The notes under the pieces: model-generated
Databases searched by the model: none
Told to the model about the DNA's origin: nothing
Seen by the model: only the letters and a program-made list of their open reading frames with translations
In this document: positions 19,082 to 28,046 of the stretch, one piece after another
Layout of the letters: every line of letters starts with the position of its first letter
Position numbering within the stretch: the first letter of the stretch is position 1
Translations under genes and position numbers: made by a program
DNA from: Aquimarina atlantica
GTDB lineage: Bacteria; Bacteroidota; Bacteroidia; Flavobacteriales; Flavobacteriaceae
Length of the DNA: 64,000 nt
Assembly (NCBI RefSeq): GCF_000626715.1
Contig: NZ_AQRA01000005.1
Location: 248,001-312,000 of the forward strand
Reading direction: 5' to 3'

Positions 19082-19175
19082 TTGTTTGGGTTTTGGTAAT
19101 TATTCGATAATATATTAATTATAAAATTAAGAGCGTATGTAGTCGCTACATTCTCTCATTAAAAATTTATATATT
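19079..19175 (-). repeat. Duplicated leader, copy 2 (hairpin plus GTG start)
   Basis: The minus-strand copy of the element at 13543-13640. A stem is formed by 19131-19142 and 19146-19155 with a 3-base loop; it is followed by the same ATAATTAAT tract and ends in GTGAAA at the start of the 165-residue gene. Most differences in the stem preserve pairing, which hints at an RNA-level function. There is no poly-T run, so it is unlikely to be a simple terminator. Confidence 0.65.
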
Positions 19176-19200
19176 TTTAATGTTAGTTTTGTATATAAAT

Positions 19201-19566
19201 TTACTTTGTTTTAAAATTTGCAGTCAATTTTAAAGCAACTGTATCTTCAAATGTAGTTACATTTTTTACTTTATAAGTATCATCTGTCTGGGTAATGTCT
19301 AAAGTTAAAACTAAATCTGGATTTTTTTCAGGATTTATAATAGCCATAAATTTAACATTGCTAGAGGACTGCATAAAGAGTTTTTTATTTACAATACCTT
19401 CTGTTAATTCTTTTATGATTTGCATCATACAAACACCTGGTGTTACAGGATTTCCTGGGAAATGCCCTTTGAAAATCTCATGGTTTTTGTTGATGGTAAT
19501 AGTTGCTGTCGATATATTTTCAACAGTCTCTAATGTATTTGCGGTGTAAAAATCTTTTAGTAACAT
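19201..19566 (-). CDS. Hotdog-fold dehydratase-like protein (FabZ/ApeI type)
   Basis: 121 residues, a single hotdog domain. The helix motif GHFPGNPVTPGVCMMQ with its His (about residue 35) matches FabA/FabZ-type dehydratases. The usual acidic catalytic partner is not obvious; the motif is followed by IIKE. Aryl polyene synthesis uses a heterodimer of two hotdog dehydratases, and this cluster has three such proteins (see 31440 and 31895). This one may dehydrate 3-hydroxyacyl-ACP or may be a structural partner. It starts 6 bases after the outer-membrane protein gene ends and is followed by leader copy 2. Confidence 0.8.
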   Translation of the reverse strand: MLLKDFYTANTLETVENISTATITINKNHEIFKGHFPGNPVTPGVCMMQIIKELTEGIVNKKLFMQSSSNVKFMAIINPEKNPDLVLTLDITQTDDTYKVKNVTTFEDTVALKLTANFKTK

Positions 19567-19572
19567 ATGTAA

Positions 19573-20169
19573 TTAGAAATTAAATCTATACGAAAGACCA
19601 ATTTGAAAAACACGATTAAATTGATTCTTTTCTTCGTATATAGATTGTGTTGAAAAATCATGAAAATCACCAGAAAATACATCTAGCGTGCCATGTTTAT
19701 ATCTAGCTTCTATAGCTATTCCGTTTTTAAATTCATAACCAAGACCAGCTGCAAAAGAAAGATCTACAAAAGTAATGTCATTACCTTCTTCTCTGTTTAC
19801 AAGGCTTACTGGAGTATCATCAAAATCAAAATCTAGACTTGGTGCAATGATCAAATGTAATCCTGTATTTCTAACAAAAAATTTGTTTGTAGCAGTTACT
19901 GAAACGTAATGTATCTCTACATCATCTCCATTTGAAAATTTATTGTTACCTCCTTGGTTAGAATATCCCACTTCGGGTTGAAGCGCATATAGCTCTGAGA
20001 ATCTGAAATGTAAAAAAGCTCCTATATAAACCCCTGCTTTGGGCTCTAAATTGGCATTAGAAAGATCAGAAATATTAACTCCGCCTCTTAATCCAAAAGA
20101 TGTCTTGTTTTGTGCAGAGGCCGCTCCAAAAACACCAAAAAAGGTTATGATCAATAAAAGATTTCTCAT
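19573..20169 (-). CDS. Outer-membrane beta-barrel protein
   Basis: 198 residues with a signal peptide ending ASAQ (about residue 19). FGLRGGVNISDL then begins a porin-family (PorT/OMP_b-brl) barrel, with repeated alternating strands and a C-terminal aromatic (LSYRFNF) expected for outer-membrane assembly. It overlaps the preceding lipoprotein gene by 4 bases. Barrels of this kind are abundant in Bacteroidota. The conserved place between the lipoprotein and dehydratase genes suggests a pigment export or docking role, which is inference. Confidence 0.8.
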   Translation of the reverse strand: MRNLLLIITFFGVFGAASAQNKTSFGLRGGVNISDLSNANLEPKAGVYIGAFLHFRFSELYALQPEVGYSNQGGNNKFSNGDDVEIHYVSVTATNKFFVRNTGLHLIIAPSLDFDFDDTPVSLVNREEGNDITFVDLSFAAGLGYEFKNGIAIEARYKHGTLDVFSGDFHDFSTQSIYEEKNQFNRVFQIGLSYRFNF

Positions 20170-20777
20170 TTTTGAATCGATTTTAAATTAATTTTAAGCT
20201 TTAAATTCTTATGCTCAATTGTAATTAGATTTGCAATAGTATCACTAATTTCTGAAAATGTAAAAACTACTTTTTCTTTTCTATTCCCAGTTCTAACAAT
20301 TTTATGTATTGTGTTATTTTTATTGTAATAATAATGTTTATCATTATTAATTTCAGTTTCAAAAACTATATCGTTTTGATGTGAAAATGTATTTAAAAGG
20401 GTAGGAGTTTCTTCAATCAATGCTTTAAAATCTTTTTTTAAAATGTTTATTAAAATCTTTTTATTGAAGTCTTCTAAGATATAATTTACCGTAAAGCTTT
20501 CATTAATAAATGAAAAATCAAAAATTTTATTTCCCATTTCTGTAGTAAATACGATACGATGATGATGATCTTCAATCTTTTTTACAATAAAAATCCCCCC
20601 AAAATGCTTTTTGTAAACATCAATATTTGCTTTGTACACATAATCTTGTGTCTTATCTGAAAAATATAAATTTCTTACTTCGATACCAGATGCTTCTTTT
20701 TTAACGAAATTGTTTTTCTTAGGATAGGAAGCGCATCCTATACATATAAAACAAAGACTAATGAGCAAATATCTCAT
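20166..20777 (-). CDS. Hypothetical lipoprotein of the pigment operon
   Basis: 203 residues. The signal peptide ends in lipobox CIGCAS (Cys about 15), so the mature protein is lipid-anchored. The rest alternates strands and helices and resembles no family I can name with confidence; a LolB-like function next to LolA is possible. The gene overlaps the LolA gene by 20 bases and the barrel gene by 4, showing tight coupling of an envelope sub-operon (LolA, lipoprotein, barrel). Confidence 0.7.
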   Translation of the reverse strand: MRYLLISLCFICIGCASYPKKNNFVKKEASGIEVRNLYFSDKTQDYVYKANIDVYKKHFGGIFIVKKIEDHHHRIVFTTEMGNKIFDFSFINESFTVNYILEDFNKKILINILKKDFKALIEETPTLLNTFSHQNDIVFETEINNDKHYYYNKNNTIHKIVRTGNRKEKVVFTFSEISDTIANLITIEHKNLKLKINLKSIQK

Positions 20778-21375
20778 CTGACAAAGGTTTGTTTAAGACT
20801 CTGTTGTTAAATACTATTCTGGTATAATCATTTGAAGGTTCTATCATTTTTACTTCAATAACATCCCCTTTAGAATTAAATGTAATGTGAAATGCTTTAA
20901 TAAATTTTTCAAACTTTTTGTCTTTAGGGCTAAAATGTACTTCGCTATTCCCTTTATTTTTATAATAACCAATACTAAATTCATCATCATTAAACATATC
21001 CCCTTTAACACTATTAATGATAAGCTTATTCAATTGTTTAAACTGCTCGCTAGATCCAATATCGATGTTACTTTTATTACCTTCATTATTAATGTATAGT
21101 GTTTTGTTTTTGAACAACACAGAATATGTAAAAGGTTCTACATATTCCCATTTTACAATATTTGGTGTTTTAAAAGCAAGTTTTCCTGTTGTGATAATAT
21201 CATTTGACAAAAAATCCATGTGTTTGTATTGCGTAAAATCACTCGAAATAGTTTTTGTAGTGGTAGCAAGAGCTTTTACTTTTGCTTTTAAAGCGTTAGC
21301 TTCTATAGTACTCATTTCGGTTTGTGCAGATAGCGTAGTAACTATAAATAATAGTAAATAAACAATTTTAGGCAT
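20758..21375 (-). CDS. LolA-like outer-membrane lipoprotein carrier
   Basis: 205 residues with a signal peptide ending LSAQ (about residue 18). The body matches the LolA half-barrel pattern: FTQYKHMDFL, GKLAFKTPNIVKWEY and later strands such as LYINNEG. LolA carries lipoproteins across the periplasm. Cluster-encoded LolA homologues occur in aryl polyene and flexirubin loci and are thought to carry the lipid-like pigment to the outer membrane. Overlaps with both neighbours (8 and 20 bases) place it firmly in the operon. Confidence 0.85.
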   Translation of the reverse strand: MPKIVYLLLFIVTTLSAQTEMSTIEANALKAKVKALATTTKTISSDFTQYKHMDFLSNDIITTGKLAFKTPNIVKWEYVEPFTYSVLFKNKTLYINNEGNKSNIDIGSSEQFKQLNKLIINSVKGDMFNDDEFSIGYYKNKGNSEVHFSPKDKKFEKFIKAFHITFNSKGDVIEVKMIEPSNDYTRIVFNNRVLNKPLSDEIFAH

Positions 21376-22144
21376 ATGCTTTTATCTTAAATAAAGAATC
21401 TATAGTAGTTGATTCTATATTTTGTTGTTGTAAAAATAACAATAACTGTTCCAAAACAATAATTGTTTTTGAGCTTGTATCATGAAGTAAAATAACATCA
21501 CCTTTCGAAAGTCTTCTTGTTATTCGTTTTAGTACTTTATCCGAACTTCGGGATGTAGTGTCCAGGGACCTGACATTCCACCCAATGGATTGTAACTCTG
21601 TTACTTTTAATGCCTTTTTAATTCTTGGGTTTGTTACTCCAAAAGCTGGTCTGTATAGTCGCATAGTTAACCCTGTTACTTTTTTTGCTACGGCATTGGT
21701 TTGTTGTAATTCTGAAATTACGTCTTCTGTTTTTAAAAAGCCAAAAGAATTAGGATGCGTATATGTATGATTTCCGATAACATGCCCTTGTTTAATACTT
21801 TCTTTAACTAATTCGGGGTAAGCCTCAATATGCTTGCCAATACAAAAAAAGGTAGCTTTTGCATTATATTGCTTTAAGAGTTTTAAGACTTGAGGTGTAA
21901 ATTCGGGATTTGGTCCATCATCAAACGTAATGGCAACTTGATTATTTTTTATATCCTTATTTGCATTAAGAGATGTAAAATGGTAATTCCACTGTATAAG
22001 TCCAGAACCAGCCATGGTAATAAGCAACCATATAAAACCCAATAAGAAATAAGACCATAACGGTATTTCTAATGAATAATTGGTTATATGCAAAACCAAA
22101 AAAGCGAGCGCTGTTATTCTATTTACGGATTTAAAATTTAGCAT
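21368..22144 (-). CDS. Polysaccharide deacetylase (NodB-like) family protein
   Basis: 258 residues. Three hydrophobic stretches in the first 50 residues suggest a membrane anchor. The NodB domain carries the metal/catalytic motif TFDDGP (about 72-77) and the second motif HTYTHP (about 124-129); the later RPAFGVTN and a final ILLHDT motif complete the set. Such enzymes remove N-acetyl groups from sugars using a divalent metal. The acceptor is unknown here. Together with the GT2 protein it hints at a sugar-bearing intermediate or carrier. Overlaps the chain-length-factor gene by 7 bases and LolA by 8. Confidence 0.85.
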   Translation of the reverse strand: MLNFKSVNRITALAFLVLHITNYSLEIPLWSYFLLGFIWLLITMAGSGLIQWNYHFTSLNANKDIKNNQVAITFDDGPNPEFTPQVLKLLKQYNAKATFFCIGKHIEAYPELVKESIKQGHVIGNHTYTHPNSFGFLKTEDVISELQQTNAVAKKVTGLTMRLYRPAFGVTNPRIKKALKVTELQSIGWNVRSLDTTSRSSDKVLKRITRRLSKGDVILLHDTSSKTIIVLEQLLLFLQQQNIESTTIDSLFKIKAYA

Positions 22145-23202
22145 TTACGCAGTAAAGTGAAACTATGATTCTCTCCTCTGTATTGATTGTATAATAAAAT
22201 AGTAGTAAAGTTTGATGTTGATTTTTCATTTAACCGAACTACTTCTGGTAACTCTTGTGTTTTCAATACTTTTGAAGCTAACCATACTCCAAAAGACGAT
22301 GCGGTATTAAATTCACCACATAAATGTTTATAATATACTTGTTGCGTATCTTTGAATAGGTTTGAGCTTAACTCATTATAAAATGTATCGTATTTTACAT
22401 CTCCATTATTTCCTAATACAATAGCATCTATATTGTCGATATTTAAATTATTATCCTCTAAAAATAGTTGAGCTGCATGAGAGACTTCGGTTTCAGCTAA
22501 TGTATTATAGGTTTGTACTGCTATAACCTGGGCATAGCTCGAGTCTTGTTTTTGATTTGATACAACAAAAAAGTTTGCCCCTTCACCAAATATTGCTCCT
22601 TCAGTTTTCGAATCCAATATCTTGGTAGAATCAGTTTTTTCTGATTTAATATGATTAATAAGTTTGTGGATCGTAATAGTATGATCCCCATGCTCATCAA
22701 CACCTCCGATTAGAATAGTATTAGCCTCATCATTTTCTAGTTGCAATTGGGCATCTAATAATGCTGATTCAAAAGATACACTTGCATGTACATAGGTGAA
22801 ATTGTAACCTTTACACTGAAGCCCCAGAGCGATTTGCCCACCAACTGTATTATGAGTTGATTGTATAAATGAAGTAGGAGTGAGGTATTGCTCGTTATTA
22901 TCTATAATAGCACTAACAAATTTTTCTGAATCCCTAACACATCCCATTCCTGTTCCTGTGATAATAGCATCAACATTGTCTATGTTTGCGTCTGCCAATG
23001 CAATTCTAGAGGCAACCACTCCCATTTTAATGCCTTTTGCCATTCTACGTGCTGCCGCAGGAGGAATATATTCTTTATAATTTGGATTAACCACAGAAAT
23101 CACATTATCTGTATAGGTATTGATTTCTTTCAAAAACTCGGTATTGTCATAAGTTTTTTGAGATGAAATAGACCCGATACCGGTTATATAGACTGCACTC
23201 AT
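22138..23202 (-). CDS. Ketosynthase-like chain-length factor (ApeC type)
   Basis: 354 residues of the beta-ketoacyl-synthase fold (Ketoacyl-synt_2 type). Where active ketosynthases carry the nucleophilic Cys, this protein reads YVHASVSFESALL (about 137-149) with no Cys, so it is a non-catalytic partner. In aryl polyene synthesis a KS and a CLF form the heterodimer that sets polyene length. The adjacent active KS is 58 bases upstream in transcription order (23261-24463). It is shorter than the KS, as usual for this branch. Confidence 0.85.
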   Translation of the reverse strand: MSAVYITGIGSISSQKTYDNTEFLKEINTYTDNVISVVNPNYKEYIPPAAARRMAKGIKMGVVASRIALADANIDNVDAIITGTGMGCVRDSEKFVSAIIDNNEQYLTPTSFIQSTHNTVGGQIALGLQCKGYNFTYVHASVSFESALLDAQLQLENDEANTILIGGVDEHGDHTITIHKLINHIKSEKTDSTKILDSKTEGAIFGEGANFFVVSNQKQDSSYAQVIAVQTYNTLAETEVSHAAQLFLEDNNLNIDNIDAIVLGNNGDVKYDTFYNELSSNLFKDTQQVYYKHLCGEFNTASSFGVWLASKVLKTQELPEVVRLNEKSTSNFTTILLYNQYRGENHSFTLLRKC

Positions 23203-23260
23203 ATCTCTTTAATTAAACAGTTTTTGCATATTGGGTATTACCCCTTTGTTTACAATTTTG

Positions 23261-24463
23261 TTATTGTTCTTTTGAAAAAATTATCGTAGAACAATTACCT
23301 CCAAAACCTAAGGAATTAGACAACACCGTGTTCAATTCTTTTTCTTTGAGTTCTAATTGTGGTGTAATATCAAACTCTTTCATCTGAGTTTTAAAATTGA
23401 GATTAGGATAGATGATATTATGCTGAAGCGCTAATACCGCATAAACAGCTTCGATAGCTCCTGCAGCAGCTAAGGTGTGTCCTGTATATGCTTTTGTAGA
23501 ACTAAAATCGGGAATTTCTTCACCAAAAACCCTTAGAATAGCACGTCCTTCAGATAAATCGTTATTTCCCGTTGCTGTCCCATGCGCATTAATGTAATCA
23601 ATGTCATTTGCTGTATATGCTGCAACTTTTAAAGCTTTTTGCATTGCCAAAGTTGCCCCATCTCCATTTTCTGAAGATGCAGTTTGATGATAGGCATCAT
23701 TTGCATTACCATATCCTTTAACATATCCTAATACTTCTTTTTTTTCTGTAGCAATAACTTCATCAGATTCTAATACCAGGAAAGCAGCAGCTTCACCTAG
23801 ATTAAGTCCTTTTCTATTCTCATCAAAAGGAGTATTATATGTGTCTGATAAGATCATTAAAGTTTTAAACCCGTTAATGGTAAACTTAGACAAACAATCA
23901 GAACCCCCCACAATAACCCTGTCTAGTTTTCCCGACTTAATCAATCGGGCACCAAACATTATAGCATTTGCAGCAGAAGAACAAGCTGTACTTATGGTAG
24001 TGACCAAGCTTTTCTCGATCCCTAGCTGTTCTGCAATTTTTTGAGTAGAATCTCCGGCATGGTGACCTTCGATATATTTTTGGGTGCTTTTGTTTTCAAG
24101 ATAATCATAATAATAGGTTTCTGTCATATCCATCCCACCAACACTGGTTGCCGAGACTAATCCTGTTTTATAGGCATTGATATCAGAAATTTTGGCATCT
24201 TGTATTGCCTGCTTAGCAGCAATAGCACCTAATAAAGCTGTTCTTGAGTAATTATTATCAGGAGTTAGACCCAATTGTTGTTCTAACTCCAGATTTGTAG
24301 ATGCAATTTCACCAACCATAATATCATCTTTATGAATGGTATCAATTTTAGAAACTCTAGAGATTCCTTTTTTACCATTAATAAGTGACTGGTAATTTTC
24401 TGCAACATTGTTTCCAATAGCAGAAATTATTCCCATTCCGGTTATAGCAACACCTTTACTCAT
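23261..24463 (-). CDS. Beta-ketoacyl-ACP synthase, elongating KS (ApeO type)
   Basis: 400 residues, full FabF-type KS with Cys161 (ISTACSSAA), His294 (NAHGTATG) and His329 (YTGHTLAAAG). It condenses malonyl-ACP with the growing aryl polyenoyl chain. It is paired with the CLF downstream (58-base gap) and preceded by an ACP gene (17-base gap), the usual KS-CLF-ACP arrangement of type II polyketide systems. The exact ApeO/ApeR equivalence is inferred from its place beside the CLF. Confidence 0.9.
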   Translation of the reverse strand: MSKGVAITGMGIISAIGNNVAENYQSLINGKKGISRVSKIDTIHKDDIMVGEIASTNLELEQQLGLTPDNNYSRTALLGAIAAKQAIQDAKISDINAYKTGLVSATSVGGMDMTETYYYDYLENKSTQKYIEGHHAGDSTQKIAEQLGIEKSLVTTISTACSSAANAIMFGARLIKSGKLDRVIVGGSDCLSKFTINGFKTLMILSDTYNTPFDENRKGLNLGEAAAFLVLESDEVIATEKKEVLGYVKGYGNANDAYHQTASSENGDGATLAMQKALKVAAYTANDIDYINAHGTATGNNDLSEGRAILRVFGEEIPDFSSTKAYTGHTLAAAGAIEAVYAVLALQHNIIYPNLNFKTQMKEFDITPQLELKEKELNTVLSNSLGFGGNCSTIIFSKEQ

Positions 24464-24480
24464 TTAAATATCAATAAAAT

Positions 24481-24738
24481 TTATTTTGTTCTATGTTCAG
24501 AAATGTATTTTGCCATTACTTCTATAGATGCAAAAATTTCACGTCCTTCTTTAGGGTCGGTTAATTTAATACCGTAGTTTTTATCTAACATTACAATTAA
24601 TTCTAATGCATCAATTGAGTCTAAACCTAAACCATCACCAAAAAGAATATCGTCATCAGCAATATCTTCAACAGCAATATCTTCAAGATTTAATTGCTCA
24701 ATAATGTTTTCCTTTAGTTCTTGTTTTAAAACCTCCAT
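24481..24738 (-). CDS. Acyl carrier protein
   Basis: 85 residues, acidic, with the phosphopantetheine Ser41 in GLGLDSIDALEL. Length and helix pattern are those of a type II ACP. It lies 17 bases before the elongating KS gene and 1 base after the truncated KS-like gene. It most likely carries the polyene intermediates. A second ACP (35286-35534) is in the same cluster; the division of labour between them, such as priming and extension, cannot be read from sequence. Confidence 0.92.
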   Translation of the reverse strand: MEVLKQELKENIIEQLNLEDIAVEDIADDDILFGDGLGLDSIDALELIVMLDKNYGIKLTDPKEGREIFASIEVMAKYISEHRTK

Positions 24739-24739
24739 A

Positions 24740-25360
24740 TTATGTATTATATAAATTTACTATATTTTGTTTAGTATGTATTGTGGTTCCTTTTCTAGAA
24801 ACCAGATATAAAAATGCGTCATATGCTACTCCATCAAACTCTACCCAACCACATAATGCTTCATTAGCTTTATTTGCTGATAATAGACTATTTGTGTAGT
24901 CTGATAAATATTCGGCATTAAAGCTGTCAAAGATAAAAAAACTATTTTCAGAATGAAGTTTATATTTTATACTAATCTCACCAATACAGATATTGGGTAG
25001 TGTATACACAAAAACAGCAGGACTAGGATAGTAATTGTCTTTATTTTGGATAGATTCCTGATGTTTTTCATCGGTATCTAAACTAGATGATTTATTCGAA
25101 AACACAATAGCAATGTTATTTTCGTCTTCTAGATTCAATTTTTCTTCTCGTAGGATAAGATCTGATGCCAAAAAAGCAAGCTTACTTAACCCATCCATTT
25201 TAAAGAATTTAGGATATTTAGTATCGAAACTTCTATACGCTGCTTTTATAAAATCTAAAAAATCTAAAGTGTCATTATCGTTGTATATAACGGTTCCGTT
25301 TAAAGAGACTTTATTATCTTTTATGTGACAGAATGATTTTATATAAAATTCAGACTCCAT
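24740..25360 (-). CDS. Truncated ketosynthase-like protein
   Basis: 206 residues from the ATG at 25358-25360. The longest frame starts at a TTG at 25387 inside the preceding gene and is less likely. Patterns such as PSPAVFVYTLPNICIGEI recall the N-terminal half of a ketosynthase, but there is no Cys-containing nucleophile elbow and no second half with the His pair, so it cannot condense alone. Related short KS-like proteins occur in flexirubin clusters of Bacteroidota. It may be a scaffold or chain-length subunit. The gap to the methyltransferase gene upstream is 7 bases and to the ACP gene 1 base. Confidence 0.65.
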   Translation of the reverse strand: MESEFYIKSFCHIKDNKVSLNGTVIYNDNDTLDFLDFIKAAYRSFDTKYPKFFKMDGLSKLAFLASDLILREEKLNLEDENNIAIVFSNKSSSLDTDEKHQESIQNKDNYYPSPAVFVYTLPNICIGEISIKYKLHSENSFFIFDSFNAEYLSDYTNSLLSANKANEALCGWVEFDGVAYDAFLYLVSRKGTTIHTKQNIVNLYNT

Positions 25361-25367
25361 TAATCGA

Positions 25368-26429
25368 CTACTTTTTTTTACAGACAAATATGGTATGGTA
25401 TTCTCCTACAGCCAAATCTTCTTGTATTGTTAATCCAGCTTGATTCACTAATTCGATTAACTCGGTAGCTTTATACATTTTACTGTTTCCGTTTGCCAGC
25501 ACCGTAAAATACAATGATGTGGCTTCCAGGATAAATTTAGCATTATCAAATTTTTGTCTGTCTGTGTATGTTTCCATAATTAATAGCTCTGTGTTGTCAT
25601 CCATAGATTCTACACAAACTTTTAATATTTTTAGGATTTCGTCTTTAGAAAAACAATCTAAAAATTGACACATCCATATGGTATCTGCTCCGGTTGGGAT
25701 TTTTGGGTTTTCGGATAACCAATCTATCTCATGGCCGGTAACACGGTTTTCGAATTGATTGTCTTTTACGGCAGCAAGTGCTTTTTTTAACTGACCCGGT
25801 AAATCAATCATTTTTATAGATACATCATCGTCGTAATTACAACAGCTAATCGCAAATTTTCCTGTGTTTGCACCAATATCAAATAATAACTTTGGTTTTT
25901 TTCTGAAAACTATTTCTAATGCATCCTGAAATATGTCATCAGAATAGTGATGATCAAACTCAAACCAGGATTTTTGTATTTCTGGATCTAATTGTGATAG
26001 ACCCTCATATATGGTATCCCAATTTCCTAATTCTTTTAATCCTTCGGGTTTCCCTTCTTTAATCGAATCGTTTAAATGATATAATCCTTTATAGCAAACA
26101 TCGTTCGTGAAGTTGATATTAACATCAACAGTTTTATTATAATTTAAAAAATAACCAATATTAGTTAATTCATAAGTGTCATTTTCATTTTTACTAACAA
26201 TATTAGAGCTTTCAGCAATTTCTAATAAAACACCAATACCATAATTGCTAATAGATAATTCTTTAGAAATATCTTCTAATGTGATACCTCCTTTTTTCCT
26301 TCTTTCAAAAATAAGATCTAAAACCCCAAGCTTTCTTAAAGAAATTGTTGCTTGAAAAACGAAAGGAGCAAAAGCTATTTTTTGTGCTTCCTGAATTGCG
26401 TCTATAGCTTTTATAGTTTGAACTGACAT
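25368..26429 (-). CDS. SAM-dependent methyltransferase with dimerisation domain
   Basis: 353 residues. The N-terminal winged-helix dimerisation region (about 15-85) is followed by a class I methyltransferase domain with motif I DIGANTGKFA (about 190-199) and the acidic residue after strand 2 (MIDLPG). This is the architecture of small-molecule O-methyltransferases. Flexirubins and aryl polyenes are often methylated on the aryl ring, so the aryl head is a plausible substrate; the atom methylated is not predictable here. It lies between the KS at 26447 and the truncated KS-like gene. Confidence 0.82.
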   Translation of the reverse strand: MSVQTIKAIDAIQEAQKIAFAPFVFQATISLRKLGVLDLIFERRKKGGITLEDISKELSISNYGIGVLLEIAESSNIVSKNENDTYELTNIGYFLNYNKTVDVNINFTNDVCYKGLYHLNDSIKEGKPEGLKELGNWDTIYEGLSQLDPEIQKSWFEFDHHYSDDIFQDALEIVFRKKPKLLFDIGANTGKFAISCCNYDDDVSIKMIDLPGQLKKALAAVKDNQFENRVTGHEIDWLSENPKIPTGADTIWMCQFLDCFSKDEILKILKVCVESMDDNTELLIMETYTDRQKFDNAKFILEATSLYFTVLANGNSKMYKATELIELVNQAGLTIQEDLAVGEYHTIFVCKKK

Positions 26430-26446
26430 ACGTTTATAAATATAAG

Positions 26447-27592
26447 TTATTTTATTTTTTGAAATACAACTGCGGTATTACAACCTCCGAATCCAGAGGC
26501 AGTTTTTAGGAAAATATTTAATTGTTTTGGGGTGGTTTTTGTGATAATATTTAAAGGCTTTGAGGTACCGGGTTCTTTAAAACCTAATGAAGTATATAAT
26601 GTATTCTTTTGCAATGAATACATCCCTACAATGGTTTCAACTAATCCTGAAGCTCCTAATGTATGACCAAAATAGCCTTTTAAACTATTTAAAGGTACTT
26701 TGCCTAAATTAAGCCTGTTAAATGCAATTGATTCTGTTTCATCATTAAACAATGTTGCTGTTCCATGAGCTGAAATGTAATCAATGTCGGTATGAGTAAC
26801 ATTCCCTTCTTTAAAAGCAGATTGTATACTTCGGTATAAACCTTCACCGGTTCGGGAAGGTCCAGAAATATGATTTGCGTCGTTACAAGAGCCTTCACCC
26901 AAAATAACAACTGCTTCTTTTGATACTCTTTTTTTATTATTAGTAACCAAAATACTGGCAGCAACTTCTCCTATATTAACCCCTTTTCGATCTTTATCAT
27001 AGGGTTTACAAGGCTCGTCACTTAGTGCTTGAAACGAATTGAAACCAGTTACTATAAATTCGCTTACCATATCTCCGCTAACAATAAAAACATCATCATA
27101 GGTGCCTTGGTTAATATAGCGTTTTGCAATAGCAATAGATAAAACCCCTGAAACACATGCATTAGAAACAACAATAGCATCATTTTTAAAACCTAGAGTT
27201 TCTTTAATTACTTTTCCCAGAGTGCTTAAATAAGCTCGCTTTTTTTGGAATGTACTGTTTTTATTTAAAACATCAATATTGCCTTTGGTGGTAGATATAA
27301 TAAGTCCAACACGATTTGTTAAGGGGATTTTTGATGCTTTGATAACCTGGCTTAATGAAGAAATCATCATCTGTTCTAAACGGGTGAACTGTCCTTCCTT
27401 ATTTAATTGCTTAAAACTAGTAGCTAAATCTTCTGTATTTATAATTGAAGAATAAAATGGACTCGGTAACAGGTTTTTGTCATCGATAAGCCGTAAGCCC
27501 GAATTCTCATTATGAATATTCTGTACAACAGTTTCGCTGTCAAAACCAAGCGATGATATTATATTATTATATGAAGCGTAAATCTTATTCAT
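26447..27592 (-). CDS. Beta-ketoacyl-ACP synthase (second KS of the cluster)
   Basis: 381 residues with an intact triad: Cys146 (SNACVSG), His276 (SAHGTATL) and His310 (FGHTLGASG). The chain is more divergent from FabF than the other two KS proteins, especially in the first 100 residues. It may perform a priming or early extension step or serve the resorcinol acyl chains. Its start overlaps the thioesterase gene by 8 bases. Active-site conservation is observed; the step is inferred. Confidence 0.87.
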   Translation of the reverse strand: MNKIYASYNNIISSLGFDSETVVQNIHNENSGLRLIDDKNLLPSPFYSSIINTEDLATSFKQLNKEGQFTRLEQMMISSLSQVIKASKIPLTNRVGLIISTTKGNIDVLNKNSTFQKKRAYLSTLGKVIKETLGFKNDAIVVSNACVSGVLSIAIAKRYINQGTYDDVFIVSGDMVSEFIVTGFNSFQALSDEPCKPYDKDRKGVNIGEVAASILVTNNKKRVSKEAVVILGEGSCNDANHISGPSRTGEGLYRSIQSAFKEGNVTHTDIDYISAHGTATLFNDETESIAFNRLNLGKVPLNSLKGYFGHTLGASGLVETIVGMYSLQKNTLYTSLGFKEPGTSKPLNIITKTTPKQLNIFLKTASGFGGCNTAVVFQKIK

Positions 27593-28046
27593 CCAATTCT
27601 ATAAGGCCCTCTTTTTGTTTCCATTTGATAAAGAAAGATGGAATTGTTAGTGATAAGTCACCATTCCCTATATCTTCAACAAACACCTGTACGGTTTCTC
27701 CCGTGCAGACTAATTTATGATTTTGGTTGTAAATTTCATATCTAAAAATCATTTTAGCAGCAGGACTATCTACATAAATAGTTTTTATGGTAGCAATATC
27801 TCCATATCGTAAAGGTAGTTTGTGTTCTGTACTAGATTTTACGATTGGGGTTGCGTAACCAAATTTTTTTTGATCTAAATATGAAATACCGTGATGCCTT
27901 CCAAAAGCTTCCCTGCCATCTTCAAAATATTGAATATAATTACCATGCCAGACAATTCCTAAGGGATCGGTTTCTACAAAACGTACTCTAACCTGACTGG
28001 TAAAACTTATTTCTTTGTTATTTTTAGACTGCATTTTTCTTTTCAT
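27585..28046 (-). CDS. 4HBT-family acyl thioesterase
   Basis: About 153 residues from the ATG at 28044-28046; a further ATG at 28034 is possible, and the longest frame begins with TTG at 28055. The hotdog signature VETDPLGIVWHGNYIQYFE, with its catalytic Asp, is that of 4-hydroxybenzoyl-CoA/YbgC-like thioesterases. It probably releases acyl or aryl-polyenoyl chains from CoA or ACP, or edits misprimed carriers. It overlaps the permease gene at its start and the KS gene at its end. Confidence 0.85.
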   Translation of the reverse strand: MKRKMQSKNNKEISFTSQVRVRFVETDPLGIVWHGNYIQYFEDGREAFGRHHGISYLDQKKFGYATPIVKSSTEHKLPLRYGDIATIKTIYVDSPAAKMIFRYEIYNQNHKLVCTGETVQVFVEDIGNGDLSLTIPSFFIKWKQKEGLIELDE

